A stretch of DNA of 7,774 nucleotides from Paracoccaceae bacterium. Lineage in GTDB: Bacteria > Pseudomonadota > Alphaproteobacteria > Rhodobacterales > Rhodobacteraceae. How positions within the stretch are numbered: position 1 is the first letter of the stretch; each line of letters opens with the position of its first letter. This document shows, piece by piece, positions 1 to 5,807 of the stretch. Below the pieces are notes generated by a model. That model worked only from the letters and a program-made list of their open reading frames with translations. It was not told the origin of the DNA and made no database searches. Location of the stretch: positions 41,692 to 49,465 of the forward strand of contig NYTF01000032.1 of assembly GCA_002683355.1 (NCBI GenBank), given 5' to 3'. A program made the translations under genes and the position numbers.

Positions 1-378
1 GTAATTCTTCCCTTTAATCCAAAATTAATTGGTAACCCTGCTCTTCCAGCATTGCATGGTGGCGTAACGGCATCTTTTCTTGAAATAACAGCAATATTCG
101 GCCTTTCTTATAGCTCTGTCTGGAAAAATATGAATCCAAATGGAAAAAACTCAACAGAAATCGGATTGGATCAATCGCTGCAGCTAATACCTAAAACTAT
201 TGATTTTACTGTCGACTATTTACGTTCAGGTTTGCCAAAAGACGCGTATGCTAAGGCTGAGGTAAAAAGAGCAGGAAGACGATATGCTTCTGTTCATGTT
301 GAAGCTTGGCAGGATAAAAAAAGTAGATTGTTTGCACAAGCATCTGGACATTTTTTAATGCCTGTAAGCCGTGGATAG
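1..378 (+). CDS. PaaI-type hotdog thioesterase, 5' end cut off by the window edge
   Basis: The reading frame is open from the first base, so this is the C-terminal 125 residues of a longer protein. The methionine-like TTG at 52 is internal and not the start. The visible part is a hotdog-fold domain. It has the PaaI-type HGG motif at residues 19-21 of the visible protein, followed by the central helix with an acidic residue (Glu28) in the usual catalytic position. A later strand region reads DYLRSG, and the domain ends with GRRYASVHVEAW. Proteins of this family hydrolyse acyl-CoA thioesters in the cytoplasm, often phenylacetyl-type or medium-chain acyl-CoAs; the substrate cannot be told from sequence. 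The TAG stop lies 8 bases inside the following MATE gene, so the two are probably cotranscribed and translationally coupled. Family assignment is strong; role is general. Confidence 0.85.
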   Translation, partial: VILPFNPKLIGNPALPALHGGVTASFLEITAIFGLSYSSVWKNMNPNGKNSTEIGLDQSLQLIPKTIDFTVDYLRSGLPKDAYAKAEVKRAGRRYASVHVEAWQDKKSRLFAQASGHFLMPVSRG

Positions 379-1678
379 CTCAAGTATTACCCATAAACGT
401 ATCCTGACGATATCAATTCCAATAATTCTTTCAAATATAACCATACCGTTATTAGGTCTAGTAGACACCGCAGTTATTGGTCAAATGGGTGAAATTGTGC
501 CAATAGGCGCTGTTGCTATTGGATCTGTGATAATATCAGCAATTTATTGGATCTTTGGATTTCTTCGCATGGGAACCACAGGTTTAACAGCCCAAGCGGT
601 AGGTAAAAATGACAATGAAGAAGTGATATCTTTATTCAGCCGAGCTTTACTGATTGGGCTGATTGGTGGCTTTTTGTTAATTTTATTTAAGGATTTAATT
701 TTTTGGGGTGCATTTCAGATTTCTCCTGCAAGTGATGAAGTCGAAAGTTTAGCATATAAATATTTAAAAATACGGATCTATTCTGCACCAGCAGCTATCG
801 CAATTTTTGGTATATTAGGTTGGTTAATAGCAAAAGAACAAACTTATTTAGTATTAATTTTGCAATTATGGATGAATGGAATAAACATTTTCTTAGATAT
901 AATTCTAGTTATTGGCCTAGGGTGGGGGGTCGAAGGTGTAGCAATTGCAACAGTTTTTGCAGAAATCTCTTCTTTTTTTATTGGCCTTTATATGTGTCGT
1001 TCGGTGTTTATGGGAACGGAATGGCGATCTTTCAACTTGGTTTTAAAAAGAGACAAATTGATAAATATGTCCAAGATAAATTTTGATATTTTAGTTAGAT
1101 CTCTTCTTCTACAGGCAGCCTTTATATCTTTCATGTTTTTTAGTGCTGATTTAGATAATTTTACATTGGCAGCAAATCAGATCTTGCTGCAATTTATAAC
1201 AATTACTTCTTACACGTTGGATGGATTTGCTTTCAGTGCTGAAACTTTGGTTGGTCAAGCTGTTGGAGCTAAATCAGCAACATCACTTAAAAGAATTTCC
1301 ATGATGACACTGATTTGGGGCATGTTTGCGGCAGTTTTGATGTCACTATTTTACCTGTTTTTTGGAGAGTATTTAGTTGCTTTGATGACTAACTCCTTAG
1401 AACTTCGATTGTTTACAAAACAGTATTTGTTCTGGATGATCATAGCACCAATTTTGGCTTTTCCCGCTTTCATATTGGATGGGATTTTTATTGGTGCAAC
1501 AAGAACAAAAGATATGCGAAATGGTATGGCCATATCATTTGCAGTTTTTTGTTTCGCGGTTTGGATTTTTTATGAGCCTTTTGGCAACCATGGTCTTTGG
1601 GCATCGATAATGGTTTTGTTTGTTGCACGCGCATTAACCTTGTCTTTTAAATATTTTGACATCGAAGACGAACTTTAA
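371..1678 (+). CDS. MATE family efflux transporter, DinF subfamily
   Basis: This is an integral inner-membrane protein of 435 residues, normal for the family, made almost entirely of hydrophobic segments consistent with 12 helices in two bundles. MATE transporters export cationic or other small compounds in exchange for Na+ or H+. Helix 1 carries the conserved proline (Pro17) and the aspartate Asp32 in GLVDTAVIGQMG. DinF-type signatures are WIFGFLRMGTTGLTAQAVG near residues 60-78, DGFAFSAETLVGQAVGA starting at Asp284, and DGIFIGATRTKDM starting at Asp370. The start is a GTG overlapping the end of the thioesterase gene by 8 bases. No in-frame ATG gives a better N-terminus and no clear Shine-Dalgarno is seen, which suits coupled translation. 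Its TAA overlaps the stop codon of the convergent ArsC-like gene. Family is secure; the exported substrate is unknown. Confidence 0.93.
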   Translation: MDSSSITHKRILTISIPIILSNITIPLLGLVDTAVIGQMGEIVPIGAVAIGSVIISAIYWIFGFLRMGTTGLTAQAVGKNDNEEVISLFSRALLIGLIGGFLLILFKDLIFWGAFQISPASDEVESLAYKYLKIRIYSAPAAIAIFGILGWLIAKEQTYLVLILQLWMNGINIFLDIILVIGLGWGVEGVAIATVFAEISSFFIGLYMCRSVFMGTEWRSFNLVLKRDKLINMSKINFDILVRSLLLQAAFISFMFFSADLDNFTLAANQILLQFITITSYTLDGFAFSAETLVGQAVGAKSATSLKRISMMTLIWGMFAAVLMSLFYLFFGEYLVALMTNSLELRLFTKQYLFWMIIAPILAFPAFILDGIFIGATRTKDMRNGMAISFAVFCFAVWIFYEPFGNHGLWASIMVLFVARALTLSFKYFDIEDEL

Positions 1679-2025
1679 ATTTTTAGAAAACCCTCAAGCA
1701 AAGATGGTGGTCGTGCAATTATTGCCCGTTTTTTGGTAATTACAATAGGCCTTTCAATAAGTATTGGGTTTTTGACTAAAACTTTGATTAGGGAATCTTC
1801 ATTTGCTAGGATCTGTGGTTTTAAAGATTTGAATTCAAACTCTGTTTTGCGAGTAATATCTAAGGCAGGTTTTTTTAACAAAGATAGTAGATCTTTAATT
1901 TCAGTTTCTGACGGGGGATTTTGTAAATAAAGTCTAATTAGTGGTGTTATCTTCGCATCAATTAATATTTGCAATGCCATTCGAGATTTTGAACATGTTG
2001 GATTGTGCCAGATAATAGTGCTCAT
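1675..2025 (-). CDS. arsC: ArsC-family reductase (glutaredoxin-dependent arsenate reductase type)
   Basis: This is a small cytoplasmic protein of 116 residues with a thioredoxin-like ArsC fold. The active-site cysteine is Cys11 in HNPTCSKSR. The three arginines that bind the oxyanion in plasmid R773 ArsC have clear counterparts at Arg59 (ITRKTE), Arg92 (ERPIVIT) and Arg105 (ARPPS). The catalytic set is therefore complete, and reduction of arsenate to arsenite with glutathione and glutaredoxin is the family prediction. No arsR or arsenite pump lies nearby, so this may be a housekeeping ArsC/YfgD-like member rather than part of a resistance operon. It is the last gene of the DUF952-pyrD-arsC operon: its ATG overlaps the pyrD stop in an ATGA. 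Its stop overlaps the convergent MATE stop, leaving no room for a dedicated terminator between them. Confidence 0.88.
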   Translation of the reverse strand: MSTIIWHNPTCSKSRMALQILIDAKITPLIRLYLQNPPSETEIKDLLSLLKKPALDITRKTEFEFKSLKPQILANEDSLIKVLVKNPILIERPIVITKKRAIIARPPSLLEGFLKI

Positions 2026-3080
2026 AGCCAGTGTTCTTTCTCAATTCCAACAGCTTCACTGATATGGGTAAAACCCTCTTTTTTAATAATGTCGTCTAAT
2101 TCATAAAATATTTTTTCGATTAACGAAAATCCATTATAAATGATGGCAGAGTAAAGTTGTATTATGCTCGCACCAGCTTTTATCTTAACGAAAGCGTCTT
2201 TTGCTGAAGAAATACCCCCAACTCCTATCAAAGGCAGCTTACCCTCAGTTTCGTAAGAAAATTGCGCAAGTATCTGATTGGATCTTTCAAAAAGAGGTCT
2301 ACCTGATAGTCCGCCATCCTCATCTTTGTTTTTACTCAATAAGTTTTCTCTAGTTAAAGTTGTATTCGTGGCAATTATTCCATCAATGCCAAATTGCAGT
2401 GATAGGTCTGCAATTATTTTAATGTCTGTTAACGTTAAATCTGGAGAAATTTTTAAAAAAATAGGGAGTTTTTTTGTTAGATTTTGTCGCGCAATATTGA
2501 TTTGAGATAGAAGTTTTTTTAAATCAGCTTCTCCATGAAACTTGCGTAGATCTTTGGTATTTGGAGAGGAAATATTTATGGTAGCAAAACTTATATGTTT
2601 ATGGGTAAAACATAGAACCTGTGAGTAGTCAGCTGCTCTGTTTGGACTATCTTTGTTTGCACCTATGTTTAATCCGACGATTCCTCCTTCTGAATGACGT
2701 TCTAATCTATTTTTAATTTTTTTCATTCCCAGATTATTAAAACCAAACCGATTAATTATGCCCAAATCTTTATTTAACCTAAAGATGCGTGGTTTCTGAT
2801 TTCCAGTTTGTGGCCTAGGTGTTACTGCACCTACTTCGATAAACCCAAACCCCATTTTCATTAACTGAGGAATTACCATTGCATTTTTGTCATATCCGGC
2901 GGCTAATCCAATCGGATTAGGGAATTTTAATCCTGCAATATCTATCGATAAACGATCCGAAGTTAACCTGCCTGGACCAGGAATCAAACCAGATTGCATC
3001 GCTGTTATAGAAATATCGTGTGCTTTTTCTGGCTCCAAGCAGCGTAGAAGTGGTAACGCAATCTGTTCGTAAAATTTCAT
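2022..3080 (-). CDS. pyrD: Dihydroorotate dehydrogenase (quinone), class 2
   Basis: The product oxidises dihydroorotate to orotate, the fourth step of de novo pyrimidine synthesis, passing electrons through FMN to quinone at the inner membrane. At 352 residues it has the normal class 2 length. The N-terminal helices (about 1-35) form the membrane-associating region typical of class 2. Key motifs are the FMN-site AAGYDKNA (60-67, Lys65), GAVTPRPQTGNQKPR (84-98), and the catalytic NISSPNT (169-175), where Ser172 matches the base Ser175 of E. coli PyrD. ATNTT lies at 237-241 and the phosphate-binding GVGGI at 286-290. The ATG overlaps the stop of the upstream DUF952 gene in an ATGA, and its TGA overlaps the arsC start in the same way. 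All three genes are thus read as one unit. Nothing appears truncated. Confidence 0.97.
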   Translation of the reverse strand: MKFYEQIALPLLRCLEPEKAHDISITAMQSGLIPGPGRLTSDRLSIDIAGLKFPNPIGLAAGYDKNAMVIPQLMKMGFGFIEVGAVTPRPQTGNQKPRIFRLNKDLGIINRFGFNNLGMKKIKNRLERHSEGGIVGLNIGANKDSPNRAADYSQVLCFTHKHISFATINISSPNTKDLRKFHGEADLKKLLSQINIARQNLTKKLPIFLKISPDLTLTDIKIIADLSLQFGIDGIIATNTTLTRENLLSKNKDEDGGLSGRPLFERSNQILAQFSYETEGKLPLIGVGGISSAKDAFVKIKAGASIIQLYSAIIYNGFSLIEKIFYELDDIIKKEGFTHISEAVGIEKEHWL

Positions 3081-3412
3081 GATAAATTATCAGGAAAAAT
3101 GTGAAGGTTATTTTTTAAAAAAAGACGTTTACACCAAACAATTTCACTTAGTTTAAGTTTTCTATAAAGGTGTGGAAATAAATCATTATTTCTAGCTGGC
3201 TCCCAAAACAGATCTTTTCCTAATTTAGTTTCATCAATTGCAGCTAGGAATAAGTCTTCAACTCCTGTGAAGTATTTTTTTGCTGTTTCTTTTAATTGTT
3301 TTTCAGTCGAAAAATGTATATATCCATCCTTAATATCGATTGGAGCTCCTGAAGTTTCAGTAGCTTCCTTTAAGGTTTCCCACTCATTTTTTTTGAAAAG
3401 TTTATATATCAT
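3077..3412 (-). CDS. DUF952 family protein
   Basis: The protein has 111 residues and no known biochemical role. The family is recognised by DGYIHFST (29-36) and FPHLYRKL (79-86), with the intervening YFTG and the LFWEPA stretch. It is predicted cytoplasmic, with no signal peptide or membrane helix. I chose the ATG at 3412 because family members usually begin with M-I-Y-K just before the first helix. In-frame ATGs at 3424 and 3463 would add 4 or 17 residues, and no strong ribosome binding site favours any of them. It is the first gene of the operon with pyrD and arsC, and its TGA overlaps the pyrD ATG. Conserved linkage to pyrD in alphaproteobacteria is something I recall, not something shown here. 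Family call is good; function unknown. Confidence 0.85.
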   Translation of the reverse strand: MIYKLFKKNEWETLKEATETSGAPIDIKDGYIHFSTEKQLKETAKKYFTGVEDLFLAAIDETKLGKDLFWEPARNNDLFPHLYRKLKLSEIVWCKRLFLKNNLHIFPDNLS

Positions 3413-3490
3413 TTGCCGTTTCATGCCTATGATCAGCATTTTCGTCAATAGATATTGACTCAATTTGTTTAAAAGTTTGATAAACTGCGG

Positions 3491-3510
3491 ATTAAGCTGT
3501 TGGGCTTAAT
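3491..3510 (+). repeat. Perfect 7-bp inverted repeat (hairpin) in the leader of the ProC-like gene
   Basis: The arms ATTAAGC (3491-3497) and GCTTAAT (3504-3510) are exact reverse complements separated by a 6-base loop. The hairpin sits between the possible promoter and the ribosome binding site, ending 10 bases before the GGGAG. It could be an operator or a leader hairpin acting on translation. No run of T follows, so an intrinsic terminator is unlikely. Confidence 0.45.
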
Positions 3511-3520
3511 AATTTAATTT

Positions 3521-3525
3521 GGGAG
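3521..3525 (+). promoter_or_regulatory. Shine-Dalgarno GGGAG of the ProC-like gene
   Basis: GGGAG lies 5 bases before the ATG at 3531. It decides the start, because the in-frame TTG at 3519 would place this site inside the coding region. Confidence 0.75.
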
Positions 3526-3530
3526 TTCAC

Positions 3531-4295
3531 ATGAAAGTTGGTTTTATTGGTATGGGTGAAATTGCTGAGGCTTTAGTAAAGGGTATTGTTGGTAATGGAC
3601 ATGAGATTTCCATCTCGAGAAGAAACTCTGTCAGGGCTGAAAGACTTTCTCAAGCGCACAAAGAAATAGTATGTTGTTCAAATGAGGAGGAGGTTGTATC
3701 AAACTCAGATATCATCTTTGTTTGTTTAATGTCACCGGTAGCAGAGCAAGTGCTTCCAAAGTTAAGATTTAAGGATCACCACCATATAATTTCAGTGATG
3801 GCGAATACTTCACGAAAACAACTGATGGATCTATGCTTCCCGTCCAATAAGATTTATATCACGATACCGTTACCTTTTATCGCCAAGGGAGGATGCCCTT
3901 TACCTGTTTTCCCAAGTTGTAGTGCTCTAGATCACTTATACGGTGGAAATAATTCAATCATTGTTGTGAGCTGTGCCGAAGATATCCCAGCTTATTTTGC
4001 CATATCTGCAACCTTATCTCCTATCTTTAAGCTTTTTGAAGTCGCAGCAGATTGGTTGGCTGATAAGACTGGAGATAATTTGTCTGCTGAAATTTATGTA
4101 ACTCAATTATTTAAGGGATATTTAGATTTTATGCCAAATGATGAGCGTGAACGGTTTCAAAATGCGTTGAAAAGTTTATCTACCGAGGGTGGGTTAAATT
4201 CTACTTTAAGGGCTTTCATGTCTAAAAATGATACATTTAAAACATTTGAGGATGGGCTTGATTCCTTGAGACAAAGGTTAGGAATCACTAATTAA
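3531..4295 (+). CDS. NAD(P)-binding reductase related to pyrroline-5-carboxylate reductase (ProC-like)
   Basis: The protein has 254 residues, slightly shorter than typical ProC (about 270). The N-terminus is a Rossmann fold with GFIGMGEIA, giving Gly7-x-Gly9-x-x-Ala12. SRRNSVRAERL (29-39) follows the second strand, and the Arg/Asn/Ser there suggest NADPH preference by analogy with ProC. The C-terminal half is helical, as in the ProC dimerisation domain. Two ProC hallmarks are altered. The MPNTP-like segment reads IPLPFIAKGG (112-121), and the SPGGTT loop reads STEGGLNST (217-225), so the substrate-contacting Thr is replaced by Asn223 in my alignment. It is therefore a paralogue that probably reduces, or oxidises in reverse, a different cyclic imine or amine. 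The start is the ATG with GGGAG upstream. It appears monocistronic, with 118 bases before the next gene, although it lies beside amine-catabolism genes. Confidence 0.72.
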   Translation: MKVGFIGMGEIAEALVKGIVGNGHEISISRRNSVRAERLSQAHKEIVCCSNEEEVVSNSDIIFVCLMSPVAEQVLPKLRFKDHHHIISVMANTSRKQLMDLCFPSNKIYITIPLPFIAKGGCPLPVFPSCSALDHLYGGNNSIIVVSCAEDIPAYFAISATLSPIFKLFEVAADWLADKTGDNLSAEIYVTQLFKGYLDFMPNDERERFQNALKSLSTEGGLNSTLRAFMSKNDTFKTFEDGLDSLRQRLGITN

Positions 4296-4413
4296 ATATG
4301 AAGTAATGAAATTTAGTAATAAAAACGACATAAGTAGTCGCTATTATAATTTAAACGATTTATAATATAAATTACGAAGGACTAACCTGATTTTCAAAAA
4401 ATGGAACAATAGT
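4296..4413 (+). promoter_or_regulatory. Promoter and leader region of the Rieske oxygenase gene
   Basis: This intergenic stretch is very AT-rich. Two perfect TATAAT boxes occur at 4345-4350 and 4361-4366, and neither has a recognisable -35 box at 16-18 bases, which would fit an activator-dependent promoter. ATTATAA (4343-4349) and TTATAAT (4360-4366) are inverted copies embracing both boxes. A good Shine-Dalgarno GAAGGA at 4376-4381 lies 32 bases before the annotated ATG, too far to serve it. A weaker GGAA at 4403-4406 has normal spacing. A weak CGAC/GTCG hairpin at 4326-4340 has no T run after it. Confidence 0.4.
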
Positions 4414-5583
4414 ATGAATTTGAAGGCGTCAAATTTAAATAAAACTCTTCAGCCTATCGATGTGGCTCGTGGGTTGCCCAATGAGCATTATGTAGACCAA
4501 TCAGTTTTTGATGAGGAGAAACAGGCGGTTTTGTTTGATAATTGGGTGGGAATAGGGATCAAAGCTGATGTTCCGAATGAAGGCGATGTATTTCCCGTGG
4601 AATTCGCTGGAATGCCGCTATTGGTTGTTAGGGAAAACTTGAACACAGTAAAGGTTTATCAAAATACATGTCGGCATAGGGGTATGATTCTAATTCAAGA
4701 ACCAGGAAATGTTAGAGGAACGATAAGGTGCCCCTACCATAGCTGGTGTTACGGATTGGATGGCGAGCTTCGTTCAACTCCTCATGCGGGGGGTCCTGGG
4801 CATAATCTTGATCCTAGCATAGATAGAGAAACTTTAGGCTTAATAGAAATTGATTCATATATTTATCGTGAAGTTATCTTTGTTAATATTTCTGGAAAGG
4901 CTCCTAATTTTACAAAATATGCAGAAAAGTTAATAGAAAGATGGGCTGAACATGATCAACCATTGTTCCATGGTGGGATTGAAAGTGCGTTTCCATTTGA
5001 TGTCGCTTGCAATTGGAAGTTAGCTGTCGAAAATTATTGTGAGAGTTATCATCTTCCCTGGATTCATCCAGGCTTAAATAGCTATTCACGCCTTGAAGAT
5101 CATTATCACATTGAAGAGCGAGGAAATTTTTCAGGACAGGGGACTAAAGTATATCGTCAAATAGAAGCTAAAGATGGCTTGCGGTTCCCAGATTTTGAAG
5201 GTTTATCTGAATTCTGGAATAAGGGTGCTGAATATGTCGCCTTTTTTCCAAATGTTCTATTTGCTGCTCAACGTGATCACGCCTATGCCATTATTTTGTT
5301 ACCGCAGGGGCCAAACAGAACTATTGAAAGAAATGAAATTTTTTATTCGTTTAATCCTGAAGAAAAACCAGAATTTAGTGAGTTAATAAAAGAAAACGCT
5401 AAATTATGGAAAGGTGTTTTAGCCGAGGATATTTTCGTAGTAGAGGGGATGCAGAAAGGTAGAAGTGGGATTCATTTTGATGGGGGAAAATTTGCTCCAG
5501 TTATGGATAGCCCAACTTTCTTATTCCATGAGTGGATAGCTCTTAAAGTAGAAGAGGCTCGAATTTCAGCCAAAAATAAATGA
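4414..5583 (+). CDS. Rieske 2Fe-2S mononuclear iron oxygenase, alpha subunit, quaternary-amine oxygenase type
   Basis: This is a 389-residue cytoplasmic oxygenase alpha subunit. The Rieske domain (about 40-160) binds the 2Fe-2S cluster through Cys86-x-His88 and Cys106-x2-His109, with the expected 17-residue gap. The C-terminal catalytic domain holds the mononuclear iron ligands His213, His218 and probably Asp339 (AEDIF). The residue bridging the two metal sites is Glu206 in NWKLAVENYCESYH. Ring-hydroxylating dioxygenases use Asp there, while quaternary-ammonium oxygenases such as GbcA and carnitine oxygenase CntA use Glu. I therefore infer N-demethylation or C-N cleavage of a methylated amine rather than attack on an aromatic ring; the exact substrate is open. 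No cognate ferredoxin reductase lies in the window. The stop overlaps the ATG of the next gene (ATGA). The ATG at 4414 has only a weak ribosome binding site. Confidence 0.88.
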   Translation: MNLKASNLNKTLQPIDVARGLPNEHYVDQSVFDEEKQAVLFDNWVGIGIKADVPNEGDVFPVEFAGMPLLVVRENLNTVKVYQNTCRHRGMILIQEPGNVRGTIRCPYHSWCYGLDGELRSTPHAGGPGHNLDPSIDRETLGLIEIDSYIYREVIFVNISGKAPNFTKYAEKLIERWAEHDQPLFHGGIESAFPFDVACNWKLAVENYCESYHLPWIHPGLNSYSRLEDHYHIEERGNFSGQGTKVYRQIEAKDGLRFPDFEGLSEFWNKGAEYVAFFPNVLFAAQRDHAYAIILLPQGPNRTIERNEIFYSFNPEEKPEFSELIKENAKLWKGVLAEDIFVVEGMQKGRSGIHFDGGKFAPVMDSPTFLFHEWIALKVEEARISAKNK

Positions 5584-5807
5584 CAAGAGAAGCGTTAAAT
5601 CAAGAGATTATGAAGGCTCATGATTTAAATGATTCCGCCTCACTGGGTGTTTTATATTTAAAGGCTGGGAAGGTTTTCATCTCAGATGGTGATATCGATC
5701 ATGGTTGTTTTCTATTAACAGCAGCTTACGTGTTCTCGTTAGAAGCTGGCATTTTGCAAGCGAAGGAAGCAAAGGATATTTTAGTTAATTATGGAAGAGA
5801 AGAATAA
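5580..5807 (+). CDS. Unrecognised 75-residue helical protein coupled to the Rieske oxygenase
   Basis: I do not recognise a named family. The ATG overlaps the oxygenase stop as ATGA, so translation is almost certainly coupled and a functional link is likely. The protein is short, without signal peptide or membrane segment, and reads as three or four helices (about 3-13, 17-31, 38-57, 59-72). The pattern ASLGVLYLKAG followed by GDIDHGCFLLTAAYVFSLEAG resembles a TPR or Sel1-like helical hairpin, with small residues and Tyr at packing positions. It has one cysteine (Cys43), so it cannot be a ferredoxin or Rieske ferredoxin, and it is not like the beta subunit of ring-hydroxylating oxygenases, which is about twice as long. 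Assembly factor, small subunit or electron-transfer docking partner are possible and unproven. Its last 19 bases overlap the convergent LysR gene. Confidence 0.78.
   Translation: MTREALNQEIMKAHDLNDSASLGVLYLKAGKVFISDGDIDHGCFLLTAAYVFSLEAGILQAKEAKDILVNYGREE

Larger units (their letters stand above)
3413..3530. promoter_or_regulatory. Divergent promoter region between the DUF952-pyrD-arsC operon and the ProC-like gene
   Basis: This AT-rich gap of 118 bases (67 bases if the longest DUF952 start is used) must hold both divergent promoters. For the plus strand, TTGACT at 3455-3460 and GATAAA at 3479-3484 are separated by 18 bases and form a moderate sigma-70-like pair. I see no convincing minus-strand pair. 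The hairpin and ribosome binding site of the ProC-like gene are listed separately. Promoter calls by eye in AT-rich DNA are weak. Confidence 0.35.

Noticed and set aside
52..54. TTG as start of the thioesterase gene
   Set aside because: The frame is open upstream to base 1, and the upstream residues (LIGNPALPALHGG) belong to the conserved domain, so the real start lies outside the window.
820..1086. 88-codon frame inside the MATE gene
   Set aside because: It lies wholly within a clear membrane-protein gene in another frame and shows no domain.
1733..1930. 65-codon plus-strand frame across the ArsC-like gene
   Set aside because: It is antisense to a gene with a complete catalytic set; no ribosome site or family resemblance.
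2278..2505. 75-codon plus-strand frame across pyrD
   Set aside because: It is antisense to conserved pyrD coding sequence with no recognisable product.
4326..4340. CGAC/GTCG hairpin as terminator of the ProC-like gene
   Set aside because: Only a 4-bp stem with a 7-base loop and no following T run.
4401..4412. Three-codon upstream reading frame before the Rieske gene as a regulatory leader peptide
   Set aside because: Too short for a known attenuation leader and its ATG is poorly spaced from any Shine-Dalgarno; kept only as context for the start question.
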